Assembly (NCBI GenBank): GCA_016235815.1
Contig: JACRIM010000001.1
Span: forward strand, 1 to 54,059
Source: Planctomycetota bacterium
GTDB taxonomy: Bacteria; Planctomycetota; Phycisphaerae; UBA1845; UTPLA1
Direction of reading: 5' to 3'
DNA: 54,059 bases
Made by a program: the position numbers and the translations under genes. Numbering within the stretch: the stretch's first letter is position 1; every line of letters starts with the position of its first letter. Below are positions 33,589 to 41,185 of the stretch, one piece after another. Under the pieces are notes generated by a model that saw nothing but the letters and a program-made list of their open reading frames with translations, was not told where the DNA came from and did not search any database.

Positions 33589-34482
33589 TTATACGGCGTC
33601 GAGTCCGAGATCGAGGATCGGCGCTGAGTGCGTGATCGCGCCGACGGCAATTCGTTCGACGCCCGTTTCCGCCACGTCGCGAATCGTGTCGAGCGTAATG
33701 CCGCCGCTGGCCTCCAGCTCGATCTTGCCGCGCAATCCGCTGCCATCGCGTATCGACACGGCCGCGCGAAGTTCGGTGTTCTCGAAGTTATCCAGCAATA
33801 TGACATCGATTCCGACGACGCGCAGTAGCTGTTCGAATTGGGCGAGATCGTCACACTCAACCTCAACAAACGCCGGTCGTGCCGGCAGCGTTGATATATG
33901 GTTTAGCATCTCAAACACGGTGTGCGCGAGGCGCGTGGTCGGAATGCCGGCGAGGTGGTTGTCTTTGATGAGCACAGCGTCGTACAGACCGATGCGGTGG
34001 TTGTGGCCGCCGCCGCAGCGCACGGCGTACTTTTCCAGGGTTCGCAGGCCGGGCGTGGTCTTTCGGGTGTCGTAGATCTTCGCATGAGTCCCCGCGACAG
34101 CGGAGACGTATCGCTCGGTCAGCGTGGCGATGCCGCAGAGGTGTTGAAGAAAGTTAAGGATTGTCCGCTCGGCCACAAGCATCTGGTGTGTTCTGCCGGT
34201 CAGACGTGCAATCGTCGTGCCGGGTTCGAGCGACTTGCCGTCCGGCGATGGAAGGCGCCAATCGAGTGCGACTTCCGGCGCGAGCGTCTTCAGGAGTTCC
34301 GGCAGTATCTCGGCTCCGGCGAATCGCCCCTTGCCGCGCGATCGCAATTCCCATGCACCGGTTGCGCCGAGCACGGATTCGGGCAGCAGCCGAGTCGTGA
34401 TGTCGCCAAAGGGGCCGATGTCTTCGTCGCGAGCAAGCTCAAGTAGTTTGGCGAGCGCCTGCGGGTTTATCGATGAACTCAT
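33589..34482 (-). CDS. nadC: Nicotinate-nucleotide pyrophosphorylase (carboxylating)
   Basis: This 297-aa enzyme converts quinolinate and PRPP to nicotinate mononucleotide in NAD synthesis. It shows ERTILNFLQHLCGIAT, KIYDTRKTTPGLRTLEKYAV split by the conserved R-K pair, GGGHNHRIGLYDAVLIKDNH, and the C-terminal EASGGITLDTI. The length is typical. AAGGAG lies 6 nt before the ATG. birA follows in the same operon; the divergent DNA methyltransferase gene starts 65 bp away. Confidence 0.97.
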   Translation of the reverse strand: MSSSINPQALAKLLELARDEDIGPFGDITTRLLPESVLGATGAWELRSRGKGRFAGAEILPELLKTLAPEVALDWRLPSPDGKSLEPGTTIARLTGRTHQMLVAERTILNFLQHLCGIATLTERYVSAVAGTHAKIYDTRKTTPGLRTLEKYAVRCGGGHNHRIGLYDAVLIKDNHLAGIPTTRLAHTVFEMLNHISTLPARPAFVEVECDDLAQFEQLLRVVGIDVILLDNFENTELRAAVSIRDGSGLRGKIELEASGGITLDTIRDVAETGVERIAVGAITHSAPILDLGLDAV

Positions 34483-34547
34483 GGTCGCTCCTTCAGGCGT
34501 CGATTGTTCGACTGACAGGCCTTCGTCGCCGGGGTATTGTAGTGTCC

Positions 34548-35369
34548 ATGAAATCCGCCGCGCCTCGCGTCAAGCCGCCGAGAATTCACCACGGCGACAA
34601 TTTGCCATACATGGCTTCGCTGCCCGGCGGCTCCATCGATCTCATCTACCTCGATCCGCCGTTCGGCACCAATCGCATGCGGCGCGGCGGCGGGGCGGCG
34701 TATGCGGACCAGTGGCGCGACATCAAGACATACCTCGCGTTTCTCTATCCGCGGCTCGTCGAGTGTCATCGGCTGCTTGCGGCGACCGGCACGCTTTATG
34801 TTCATCTTGATTGGCGTGCAGCCCACTACGTGCGCATTCAACTGGACACGATCTTTGGCGGGCGGAATTTCCTCAATGAGATTATCTGGCACTACCGCAC
34901 CGGCGGAGTCTCGCGCAAGTGGTTTGGACGCAAGCATGACACAATTCTTTGTTATGCCCGGACGCTTGGTCGCCATTGCTTTACCGTTCTTCGCGATGGC
35001 GTCTATCGCACCGACGGTCTGAAGCGCGATGAGCAAGGCCGTCCGTACAAATCCACTACGAAGGGTCGCCTGTATTTCGATGCCCGCGGTCCGGCGTTGA
35101 CCGATGTGTGGGACCTGCCGTTCTTGTCGACGGTGTCGCTCGAACGTGCCGGCTGGCCCACGCAGAAGCCTGTTGCCTTGCTCGAACGGATCATCACGGC
35201 CTCCAGCCGCAAGGGCGACACCGTGGCGGATTTCTTCTGTGGCAGCGGAACGACGTTTGTGGCCGCGAAGCGACTTGGCCGCGATTTTCTCGGATGCGAT
35301 TCGTCCAAGGCGGCGGTGCGGATCGCCTTGCGACGCCTGGCAACCGAGGCAGAACGATCTTCGGACTGA
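34548..35369 (+). CDS. Site-specific DNA methyltransferase (beta class)
   Basis: This 273-aa enzyme methylates adenine-N6 or cytosine-N4. The catalytic motif DPPFG is at 36-40 and the SAM-binding motif DFFCGSGTTFVAAKRLGRDF comes near the C-terminus (about 227-246). This order marks the beta class. WPTQKPVALLERII also fits. No restriction gene lies beside it, so it is probably an orphan methylase used for gene control or protection. I chose ATG 34548 because it starts the domain; it is divergent from nadC. The recognition site is unknown. Confidence 0.93.
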   Translation: MKSAAPRVKPPRIHHGDNLPYMASLPGGSIDLIYLDPPFGTNRMRRGGGAAYADQWRDIKTYLAFLYPRLVECHRLLAATGTLYVHLDWRAAHYVRIQLDTIFGGRNFLNEIIWHYRTGGVSRKWFGRKHDTILCYARTLGRHCFTVLRDGVYRTDGLKRDEQGRPYKSTTKGRLYFDARGPALTDVWDLPFLSTVSLERAGWPTQKPVALLERIITASSRKGDTVADFFCGSGTTFVAAKRLGRDFLGCDSSKAAVRIALRRLATEAERSSD

Positions 35370-35484
35370 TTTGGTTGTTGCGCCCCCGGTTCGGTATAAT
35401 GGGGTCGTCCTTATCGCCGCCGCCATCGCGTGGCGGGATTCACGCAGGCCGTTCGAGCCTGATGCACGAAGGAGGAAATCGTCC

Positions 35485-36009
35485 ATGTCCGACGTCGCCA
35501 CCAGTCGCGTGTGCCAGCAGTGCAATGGAGAGATCACGACCGAGCAGATTGTGAACAAGTCGGCCGGTCTGGTTCAGGGCGTCCTTCTGTGTCCGGGTTG
35601 TGTGGAGGCGAAACGAAAGCAGCTGATCGAGGCGGCCAAGGCAGCCGCCGCGGCGCAGCCTGCCAAGGACGAAGCGGATGAGAAGCTCGAGCTGATCGAT
35701 GAACTGGAGATGCCGAAGGGTCGCGAAGCGCCGAAGATTTTGAGCTTTGCCCAGGGCAGCTCGCTGGGCGGCACGCACCACGAGCAGGACTTGAAGCGAG
35801 GCCTCGGGGCTGTGAATGAGCCGGCCACGCGTTGTCGCACCTTTCACAGCAAGCTGACGCCCGCGGCGCTGGCCCACATGGACGAACTGGTCAACGAATT
35901 CCTGGATCACAACCCCGGGACATACGTGAAGCTCGCCACGACAACGGTGGGCATGTTCGAGGCCAAGCTTCACCCCGAGCCGCACCTGGTGTTGACGATC
36001 TTTTATTGA
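35485..36009 (+). CDS. Hypothetical protein with N-terminal zinc knuckle
   Basis: I do not recognise this 174-aa protein. Residues about 9-42 have CQQC ... CPGC, a likely zinc site. An Ala/Lys-rich helix (about 43-70) and a C-terminal domain of about 75 residues follow, ending with a strand-rich HPEPHLVLTIFY. GGAGGAAA lies 6 nt before the ATG, a strong ribosome site. It is soluble, with no signal peptide. It follows the DNA methyltransferase by 115 bp and converges on the SRAP gene. Confidence 0.8.
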   Translation: MSDVATSRVCQQCNGEITTEQIVNKSAGLVQGVLLCPGCVEAKRKQLIEAAKAAAAAQPAKDEADEKLELIDELEMPKGREAPKILSFAQGSSLGGTHHEQDLKRGLGAVNEPATRCRTFHSKLTPAALAHMDELVNEFLDHNPGTYVKLATTTVGMFEAKLHPEPHLVLTIFY

Positions 36010-36030
36010 TGCCATCGGCGTGACACAGCA

Positions 36031-36753
36031 TCAGGTGAGTTCCACGATGCAGTCCGGGTCGTCGAACCGCGGATTGTTCACGCGACGGCTCACGGGGGTG
36101 ATCGAGAGCCAGTCGGCCGGGCAGGGGACCAGCAACGATTTCAGTTGGTCTGGTTTGGTCGCCGGATTCAGCCACGTTTCATAGTCTTCCGGGCGAAGGA
36201 TGACCGGCATTCGGTCGTGAAAGGGGCGAATGGCGTCGTTGGCGCTGGTGGTGATGATGGTGAAGGTTTCGACGACCTCGCCGTCGGGCGCGGTCCAGGA
36301 TTCCCAGAGGCCGGCCAGTGCCATCGGCTTGTCACCCACGCGGCGAATGTATCGGGGCTGCTTTACTTCCTTGCCGTCTTCCATGGCGCGCTGCCATTCG
36401 TAGAAGCCGCTCGCGGGCACGAGGCAGCGGCGGCTGCGGAAGGCCTCTCGAAAGGCGGGCTGGGTGGCGACGGTTTCGGCGCGGGCGTTGATGGTGCGGA
36501 AACCGAACTTGAGATCCTTGGCCCAATGCGGCACCAGCCCCCAGCGCAGGATGTCGAGCCGGCGCACGCCGCCCGGCTCGGTGAGGCGAACGACGGCGCG
36601 CTTCGGCGGGGCGTCGCCGACGTGGAATCGAACGACGGGGACGCGCTGGGTGGGGGCGATGTTGTAGCGCGCGGCGATCGGAATCGGCTCGACGAGATCG
36701 AACTCGGCGGCCAGTTCATCGGCCTCGGCGGTCAGGGTGTATCGTCCGCACAT
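36031..36753 (-). CDS. SRAP (HMCES/YedK) family protein
   Basis: This 240-aa protein shields abasic sites in single-stranded DNA by forming a covalent bond with its Cys2. The start MCGRYTLTAEADELAAEF gives the catalytic Cys exposed after Met removal. Other family blocks are ARYNIAPTQRVPVVR, INARAETVATQPAFREAF, RCLVPASGFYEW and IRPFHDRMPVIL with the conserved His. The length matches YedK. It stands alone. Confidence 0.96.
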   Translation of the reverse strand: MCGRYTLTAEADELAAEFDLVEPIPIAARYNIAPTQRVPVVRFHVGDAPPKRAVVRLTEPGGVRRLDILRWGLVPHWAKDLKFGFRTINARAETVATQPAFREAFRSRRCLVPASGFYEWQRAMEDGKEVKQPRYIRRVGDKPMALAGLWESWTAPDGEVVETFTIITTSANDAIRPFHDRMPVILRPEDYETWLNPATKPDQLKSLLVPCPADWLSITPVSRRVNNPRFDDPDCIVELT

Positions 36754-36853
36754 GGGAACCTCATCGCTTGCAACGGGTGCATCATTCTAACGGATGCAAA
36801 CGTCGGTCCCGATTTGTGGCGTCTGGCCGGGTGAATTATCATGGACGTTCGTC

Positions 36854-36926
36854 GGGCGATTAGCTCAATTGGCAGAGCACCTCGTTTACACCGAGGGGGT
36901 CGGGGGTTCGAGTCCCTCATCGCCCA
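36854..36926 (+). tRNA. tRNA-Val (anticodon TAC)
   Basis: Cloverleaf of 73 nt: acceptor GGGCGAT pairs with ATCGCCC; D arm TAGCTCAATTGGCAGAGCA; anticodon stem CCTCG/CGAGG around TTTACAC, giving anticodon TAC (Val); T arm GGGGGTTCGAGTCCCTC. Discriminator A at 36926. The CCA end is not encoded. A repeat tract begins about 10 bp after it. Confidence 0.97.
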
Positions 36927-36936
36927 GTGGGGGTTG

Positions 36937-37103
36937 CGAAAGTCGAAACGTCGAAACGTCGAAACGTCGAAAGCCGAAACGTCGAAAGCCGAAACGCCGA
37001 AAGCTGAAAGCCGAAACGCCGAAACGCCGAAACGCCGAAACGCCGAAACGCCGAAAGCTGAAAGCCGAAACTTCGAAAAGTCGAAAAGTCGAAAAGTCGA
37101 AAT
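36937..37103 (+). repeat. 8-bp tandem repeat tract (CGAAACGY type)
   Basis: About 165 bp of short units CGAAACGT, CGAAACGC, CGAAAGC and, at the right end, CGAAAAGT. It starts directly after tRNA-Val. A short piece of the same repeat occurs at 53951-53973. It is a typical slippage-prone microsatellite-like tract. It has no coding signature; translations give only Phe/Arg/Ser runs on one strand. Confidence 0.9.
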
Positions 37104-37173
37104 AAGGCCGAGGGGCATGACTTGGCAAGTTTTGCGGATTTGGTTTAGTGGGGGGTCGTGGGATGTCGGATAT

Positions 37174-37195
37174 GGCGGGTTCGGGAGAACCCGCC
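37174..37195. repeat. Perfect inverted repeat (hairpin)
   Basis: GGCGGGTTC (37174-37182) and GAACCCGCC (37187-37195) with a 4-nt loop. It lies just downstream of the minus-strand operon 37204-41098. No T-run follows on the minus strand, so it may be a REP-like element or a weak terminator. Confidence 0.6.
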
Positions 37196-37203
37196 CTGCG
37201 CGT

Positions 37204-37398
37204 TCACTTTTTGGGAGGAGGCTGAATGGCAGTACCGCCTTTGGGGGGTTTGGGTGCCTCGTTAGTCGGTTGATTGGAAGGTTGGTGGCCTGCGGTCCCC
37301 CCGGGCTTTGCGATCTTCGTCATTTGGGGTTGATATCCGCGATCTATGAGAGGTTTATGTCCCAACGCCTCTTTTTTATTCGTTTGGTTTTCAGCCAT
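37204..37398 (-). CDS. Small GYQP-rich protein, partner of DUF6338
   Basis: This 64-aa hydrophilic protein has no membrane segment and probably no fixed fold. It contains GYQPQ (about 21-25), GHQPS (about 37-41) and a Pro/Lys-rich end (PKPPKGGTAIQPPPKK). Its ATG overlaps the end of the DUF6338 gene by 8 bp, so translation is probably coupled. From memory, small GYQP-repeat proteins often sit next to DUF6338 genes, but I cannot verify this here. Function unknown. Confidence 0.65.
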   Translation of the reverse strand: MAENQTNKKEALGHKPLIDRGYQPQMTKIAKPGGTAGHQPSNQPTNEAPKPPKGGTAIQPPPKK

Positions 37399-38014
37399 AA
37401 TTCACTTCCTTGAGCAGCCGGAATTCGACAGCCGAAATCTGCTCACCCTTAATGAGTATACCCGCGCCGCCATCGACCGGCAACCATTCGCCGTCATCTG
37501 CGATTCCGTAGACGGCCTCCAGATAGACATCTCTTTCCCCTGGATCATCGCTGGCAAACGATTTGCCGCCGAAGAGGCCGTAAACATGGGAGCCGTCCTT
37601 GAGCGTAATAATCACCCAATAGGGGAGACCCCGGCTGAATTGGTAATCCCACGATGTCGGAATCTGATGCAGCGTGCGAAATCCCCATCGTCCGAGTTTC
37701 GCTTGAAGCCAATCGCTTTGATAGAGGCGACCTGACAGGACTCCCAGCGCAACGGGAGAAAACAGAGTCGGGAATATTAGAAAAAGTCCTGCCCATCCCG
37801 GATGGATGCGATGCCAACCCGTCGCAAATAGCGGAGCCAGCATCCAAATCCAGACAGCATGGTTCACGCAACTCAGGGTCAGGTATTCAACCAAGCGAAC
37901 TTGCGGGTCGAGGGCCCTTCGAGGAACGAACTTTGCGTGTAACGCCGACCAAATGAAACCGGGAACGAGAAAGACTGTCGTGAAGAGTAGTGCGTCAATG
38001 GTTTGAAAGGTCAT
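37391..38014 (-). CDS. DUF6338 family membrane protein
   Basis: This 207-aa protein has three or so N-terminal membrane segments (about 7-24, 48-66, 73-97). Its cytoplasmic half has WDYQFSRGLPYWVIITLKDGSHVYGLFG, DPGERDVYLEAVYGI and an end EFRLLKEVN. These are marks of DUF6338, whose function is unknown. The start lies 9 bp after the stop of the MmeI-like gene, and its end overlaps the GYQP gene, so the three genes form an operon. A defence role is inferred from this context only. Confidence 0.8.
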   Translation of the reverse strand: MTFQTIDALLFTTVFLVPGFIWSALHAKFVPRRALDPQVRLVEYLTLSCVNHAVWIWMLAPLFATGWHRIHPGWAGLFLIFPTLFSPVALGVLSGRLYQSDWLQAKLGRWGFRTLHQIPTSWDYQFSRGLPYWVIITLKDGSHVYGLFGGKSFASDDPGERDVYLEAVYGIADDGEWLPVDGGAGILIKGEQISAVEFRLLKEVNYG

Positions 38015-38023
38015 TGCAATGTC

Positions 38024-41000
38024 CTATGGCATGATGCAGTCGTCGGTGATCAGGGGCTTGGGGTCGCCGTAGGTTGGGGGGATGCCGGGGGCGGTGACGG
38101 GTTCCTGGCGGTCGATCTTGGCAGCGACGGCGAGGTTTAGGTCGAGGAGTTGTTTGAGGAGGTCGGCGTCGGGTTTGAAGCCATAAGCATCGAGGACGGC
38201 GGCGTCGAGGGCGGCGTGGGCTTCTTTGAGGGGGTTCTTTCCGGGGAGTTCGAGGGTTCGGTAGAGGGCGCGGAGTCCGCCGGTGATGTTGGGGAGGGTG
38301 GCGGCGCGGATGCGGCGGATTTCACGTCCGGCGGCGGCGACGGCGTTGATTTGTTTTTTGGTGGGGGCTTGGGGCCAGGGGAACATGTCAAAAACCGTCG
38401 GCGGAGTGTATCTATACCGTTCGGCGAGCTTAGAGCATTTGGTCGTAAACCACAGCCAATGTATTCCCGACTGTAGTACGCCAAATGAGTAGTCATCTTC
38501 AAATGCAAATACCTCCAACAGGTTGCTTGGGCGAACTTGTGGGTGCATAAAGATGAAGATAGGTCGCTTAGTTACAATTGAGCAACAAATGTATCTCGGC
38601 AGACGATTAATCCAAGAAATCATTTCGGGGCGGTCGAACGAATGCCTCCACCAGTATCTTAGAAATTGTTGATGGTGTGGTCTGAGTTCTCCTGAGGAGC
38701 TCTTACCGATCTTGGCTTTTTTCTCTCTGTCAGGAAGCACACTCTTCTTGATTCGTGCAAACGGTATTTCATAGGTGCTTGCTTTGTTGATATCAACATC
38801 CTGAAAGTCGATGATTATTCGGGTCGGCTTTCCGTCGCCGGTAACGAGTTCGCGTCCATTTAAGAATGGGTATAGAACTTGTTTGTTGCGTTTATCACTT
38901 CTGACCATCTCGTCGGCTTCGTCAAATGTAAGGTAAAACCCCTCGTGTCCGGGCGCTTGTCCTTGGAAGACACGTTGTGGCTCGGTGTTGCATTTCAGTA
39001 TTCGTGCGGTTGATACATCAGTCTGACTTGACAGCGCCGAATTGATAGACGCGCATTCATGAACTTCGAGTTCATAGGATTTGTCTTTTCGTTCGCCCTT
39101 TCGTTTGCCGGGGGTGCGGACGGGGGCGAGGCGTTGCGAACCCGCTCCCTTACGGTCGCGGCTCTGAATGGCGGAACCCGCTCCCTCATGGTCGCGGCTC
39201 GGATTATCGTCTTCGTCGGGGAAGAGGTGGAGGGAGGTGTCGGCTTTTTGCCAGAGTTTGCGGGTGGCGGGGATGAGCATTTCGGCGTGCTTTGATCCCG
39301 GCGCGTTGCGCGACAGTTGCTGCGTCTTAACCCAGTTGACGATGGAGACGTGGACATTGGCTTCGCCGGACCACGGTTGGTTGTCAACCGCTTCGACGAT
39401 GACGCCGGTCTTGACGATGTGGTCTAAGCCGCCGACGCGGGATTGATTGTTGCGGATGTTTTGCGTGCCGACCAAGCCAGCGCGGCCGGCGACGGGGTCT
39501 TCGGGAGTGCAATTTTTCAAGTGGTCGTGGGTGCGGCGGAACCAGTAGACGCAGTAGTCGGCCATGCCGGGGACATCGGGATAGGCGGCGCGGACGGCGT
39601 TGACGTAGTCGGGGCCGCGTTCAGGTTTGAGTCGTTTAGCGCCGAGAAAGGGGGGATTGCCGATGATGACGTCGCAGGCGGGCCACTTCGTTGGAACAGA
39701 ACCCGCTCCCTCACGGTCGCGGCTCTGATCAATCAGGGCGTCGATGCATTGGATATTGGCGTCGAGGTTGTCGAGGGGGAGGGCGGCTTCGTCGACGTGC
39801 AATTCGTCGATGACGAGTTTGTGGGCGAGGGTCATGGTGACTTTGGCGAGTTCGACGGCGAAGGGGATGATGTCCATGCCGTAGAATTGTTTGCTGGTGA
39901 CGTGGCCGATGAATCGCTGGCCGGCGTCCTTCGGCGACTTCTGCTGGATGCGTTCGATGAGTCTCGTTTCGAGGCGCTTCAGTTCGCGGTAGGCGAGATA
40001 GAGGAAGTTGCCGGAACCGCAGGCTGGATCGAGGACGGTGAAGCGGCCGATGCGGTCGCGGAGTTTGTGGAGTTCGGCGGCGGTTGATGCGTTTTCAATG
40101 AGATTTTCCCACGGTTCGACGATGGTGGGGCGGACGATCTTCATGATGTCGATGGGAGCGGTGTAATGGGCGCCGAGTGCGTGGCGCTCTTCGGCGTTCA
40201 TGGAATGTTGGAAGATGGTGCCGAAGATGTCGGGGGAGACGTGGGACCAATCATATTCCACAGCGCGCTTAAGTTGACTAACCTCATCGTCGAGCAATTC
40301 GATGGGGGCGGGTTGGGCGAAGATGCCGCCGTTGAAATAGGGGACGGCTTTGAATCGACCGCCGCGGGAGCCGTCTTTGGTGGCCATTGCGTTGAAGAGA
40401 CCGCCGAGGAGGTCGAAGGCCTTGGGAGGGTCGGTGCATTCTTTTATCAAGTCGGCGACGAAGTACTTCGGCAGGAGGCCGATGTCCTCGGAGAAGAGGG
40501 CGACGAGCATCTGGAGGATGAAGCGCTGGGCAAGCTCGGGGCCGATCTTTTTTCGCTGGGCGAGTTTGGAGTAGCAGGTGGCGAGTTTGTCGGCGGCCTG
40601 GCGCGTGACTTTTAGGCGGTCGATCTCGAAGCGTGGTCGCTCGTCTGTCGGAAAAAGGAATGCGAGCGGCCCGTAGCGATTGGGGAGATCGTCGAGGGCG
40701 AGAACATCCTGCGGTTCGTTGATATCGACGTTGAAGTCGTAGATGCGGAACTCGTCGAAGTTGCAGAGGATGACAAATTCGGGGCGGTTGGGAACGAGTC
40801 GGAACCAGTAGTTCAGGGCTTGTTGGGTGTGGCGGGCGAGGACAGTGCCGCGTTTTTTCATTTCGATGAGGACGACGGGCTTCCAGACGTAATCTGCAAA
40901 GGAGGTTCCGCCGCCGTCTTCGGTGGGTTGCTTGATGCGGAACTCGGGTGTGCCGCCAACTTCGAGCAGGCCGGGACGACCGAATGCCTGAAAGAGTCGG

Positions 41001-41098
41001 TCGAGGTAGATTTGTGCCTGACCTTTTTCATCGCCGGTGATGTGTTGGCGTGTCCACTCAACGAAATGTTTGAGGCGAGCGGCCCGTTCGTCGGTCAT
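38024..41098 (-). CDS. MmeI-like type IIL restriction-modification enzyme
   Basis: This 1024-aa enzyme joins nuclease, methylase and target recognition in one chain. The N-terminal nuclease motif is D69-x9-E79-x-K81 (DYVWKPVVLIEMKK), the same spacing as in MmeI. A helical linker (170-345) follows, then methylase motif I DPACGSGNF (357-365) and catalytic NPPF (481-484), then a target domain and helical C-terminus. It should methylate one strand of its site and cut at a distance. Odd: three copies of a genomic repeat are translated in frame as SRDREGAGS (459-467), SRDHEGAGS (634-642) and SRDRKGAGS (646-654). Both nuclease and methylase motifs are intact, so it may still work. It heads the operon with DUF6338. 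Confidence 0.9.
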   Translation of the reverse strand: MTDERAARLKHFVEWTRQHITGDEKGQAQIYLDRLFQAFGRPGLLEVGGTPEFRIKQPTEDGGGTSFADYVWKPVVLIEMKKRGTVLARHTQQALNYWFRLVPNRPEFVILCNFDEFRIYDFNVDINEPQDVLALDDLPNRYGPLAFLFPTDERPRFEIDRLKVTRQAADKLATCYSKLAQRKKIGPELAQRFILQMLVALFSEDIGLLPKYFVADLIKECTDPPKAFDLLGGLFNAMATKDGSRGGRFKAVPYFNGGIFAQPAPIELLDDEVSQLKRAVEYDWSHVSPDIFGTIFQHSMNAEERHALGAHYTAPIDIMKIVRPTIVEPWENLIENASTAAELHKLRDRIGRFTVLDPACGSGNFLYLAYRELKRLETRLIERIQQKSPKDAGQRFIGHVTSKQFYGMDIIPFAVELAKVTMTLAHKLVIDELHVDEAALPLDNLDANIQCIDALIDQSRDREGAGSVPTKWPACDVIIGNPPFLGAKRLKPERGPDYVNAVRAAYPDVPGMADYCVYWFRRTHDHLKNCTPEDPVAGRAGLVGTQNIRNNQSRVGGLDHIVKTGVIVEAVDNQPWSGEANVHVSIVNWVKTQQLSRNAPGSKHAEMLIPATRKLWQKADTSLHLFPDEDDNPSRDHEGAGSAIQSRDRKGAGSQRLAPVRTPGKRKGERKDKSYELEVHECASINSALSSQTDVSTARILKCNTEPQRVFQGQAPGHEGFYLTFDEADEMVRSDKRNKQVLYPFLNGRELVTGDGKPTRIIIDFQDVDINKASTYEIPFARIKKSVLPDREKKAKIGKSSSGELRPHHQQFLRYWWRHSFDRPEMISWINRLPRYICCSIVTKRPIFIFMHPQVRPSNLLEVFAFEDDYSFGVLQSGIHWLWFTTKCSKLAERYRYTPPTVFDMFPWPQAPTKKQINAVAAAGREIRRIRAATLPNITGGLRALYRTLELPGKNPLKEAHAALDAAVLDAYGFKPDADLLKQLLDLNLAVAAKIDRQEPVTAPGIPPTYGDPKPLITDDCIMP
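39139..39200 (+). repeat. Two dispersed-repeat copies inside the MmeI-like gene
   Basis: 26-bp cores at 39139-39164 and 39175-39200, 10 bp apart, differing at few positions (CCCTTACG versus CCCTCATG). They encode residues about 634-654 of the R-M enzyme in the reverse direction, between methylase and target-recognition parts. Confidence 0.85.
39700..39725 (+). repeat. Dispersed-repeat copy beside methylase motif IV
   Basis: A 26-bp core (AACCCGCTCCCT ... GTCGCGGCTC) in frame within the R-M gene, encoding residues 459-467 just 14 residues before NPPF. It matches the intergenic copies at 2342 and 2381 except for CACG in place of CATG. Confidence 0.85.
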
Positions 41099-41185
41099 GG
41101 AGTGGGATTGTGGGGAGGGGCGGCGGGGGCGTCAAAGGGGGGAGGGTTTTTGGCGGAAATGCGGGGCGTCGCCTATCCTATTGGC

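Noticed and set aside
36937..37103. CRISPR array
   Set aside because: Units are about 8 bp and directly adjacent, with no spacers of uniform length and no cas gene.
38024..41098. BREX PglX methylase
   Set aside because: The N-terminal D-x9-E-x-K nuclease and the motif order fit MmeI-like type IIL enzymes, and no BREX partner gene (pglZ, brxC, brxL) is nearby.
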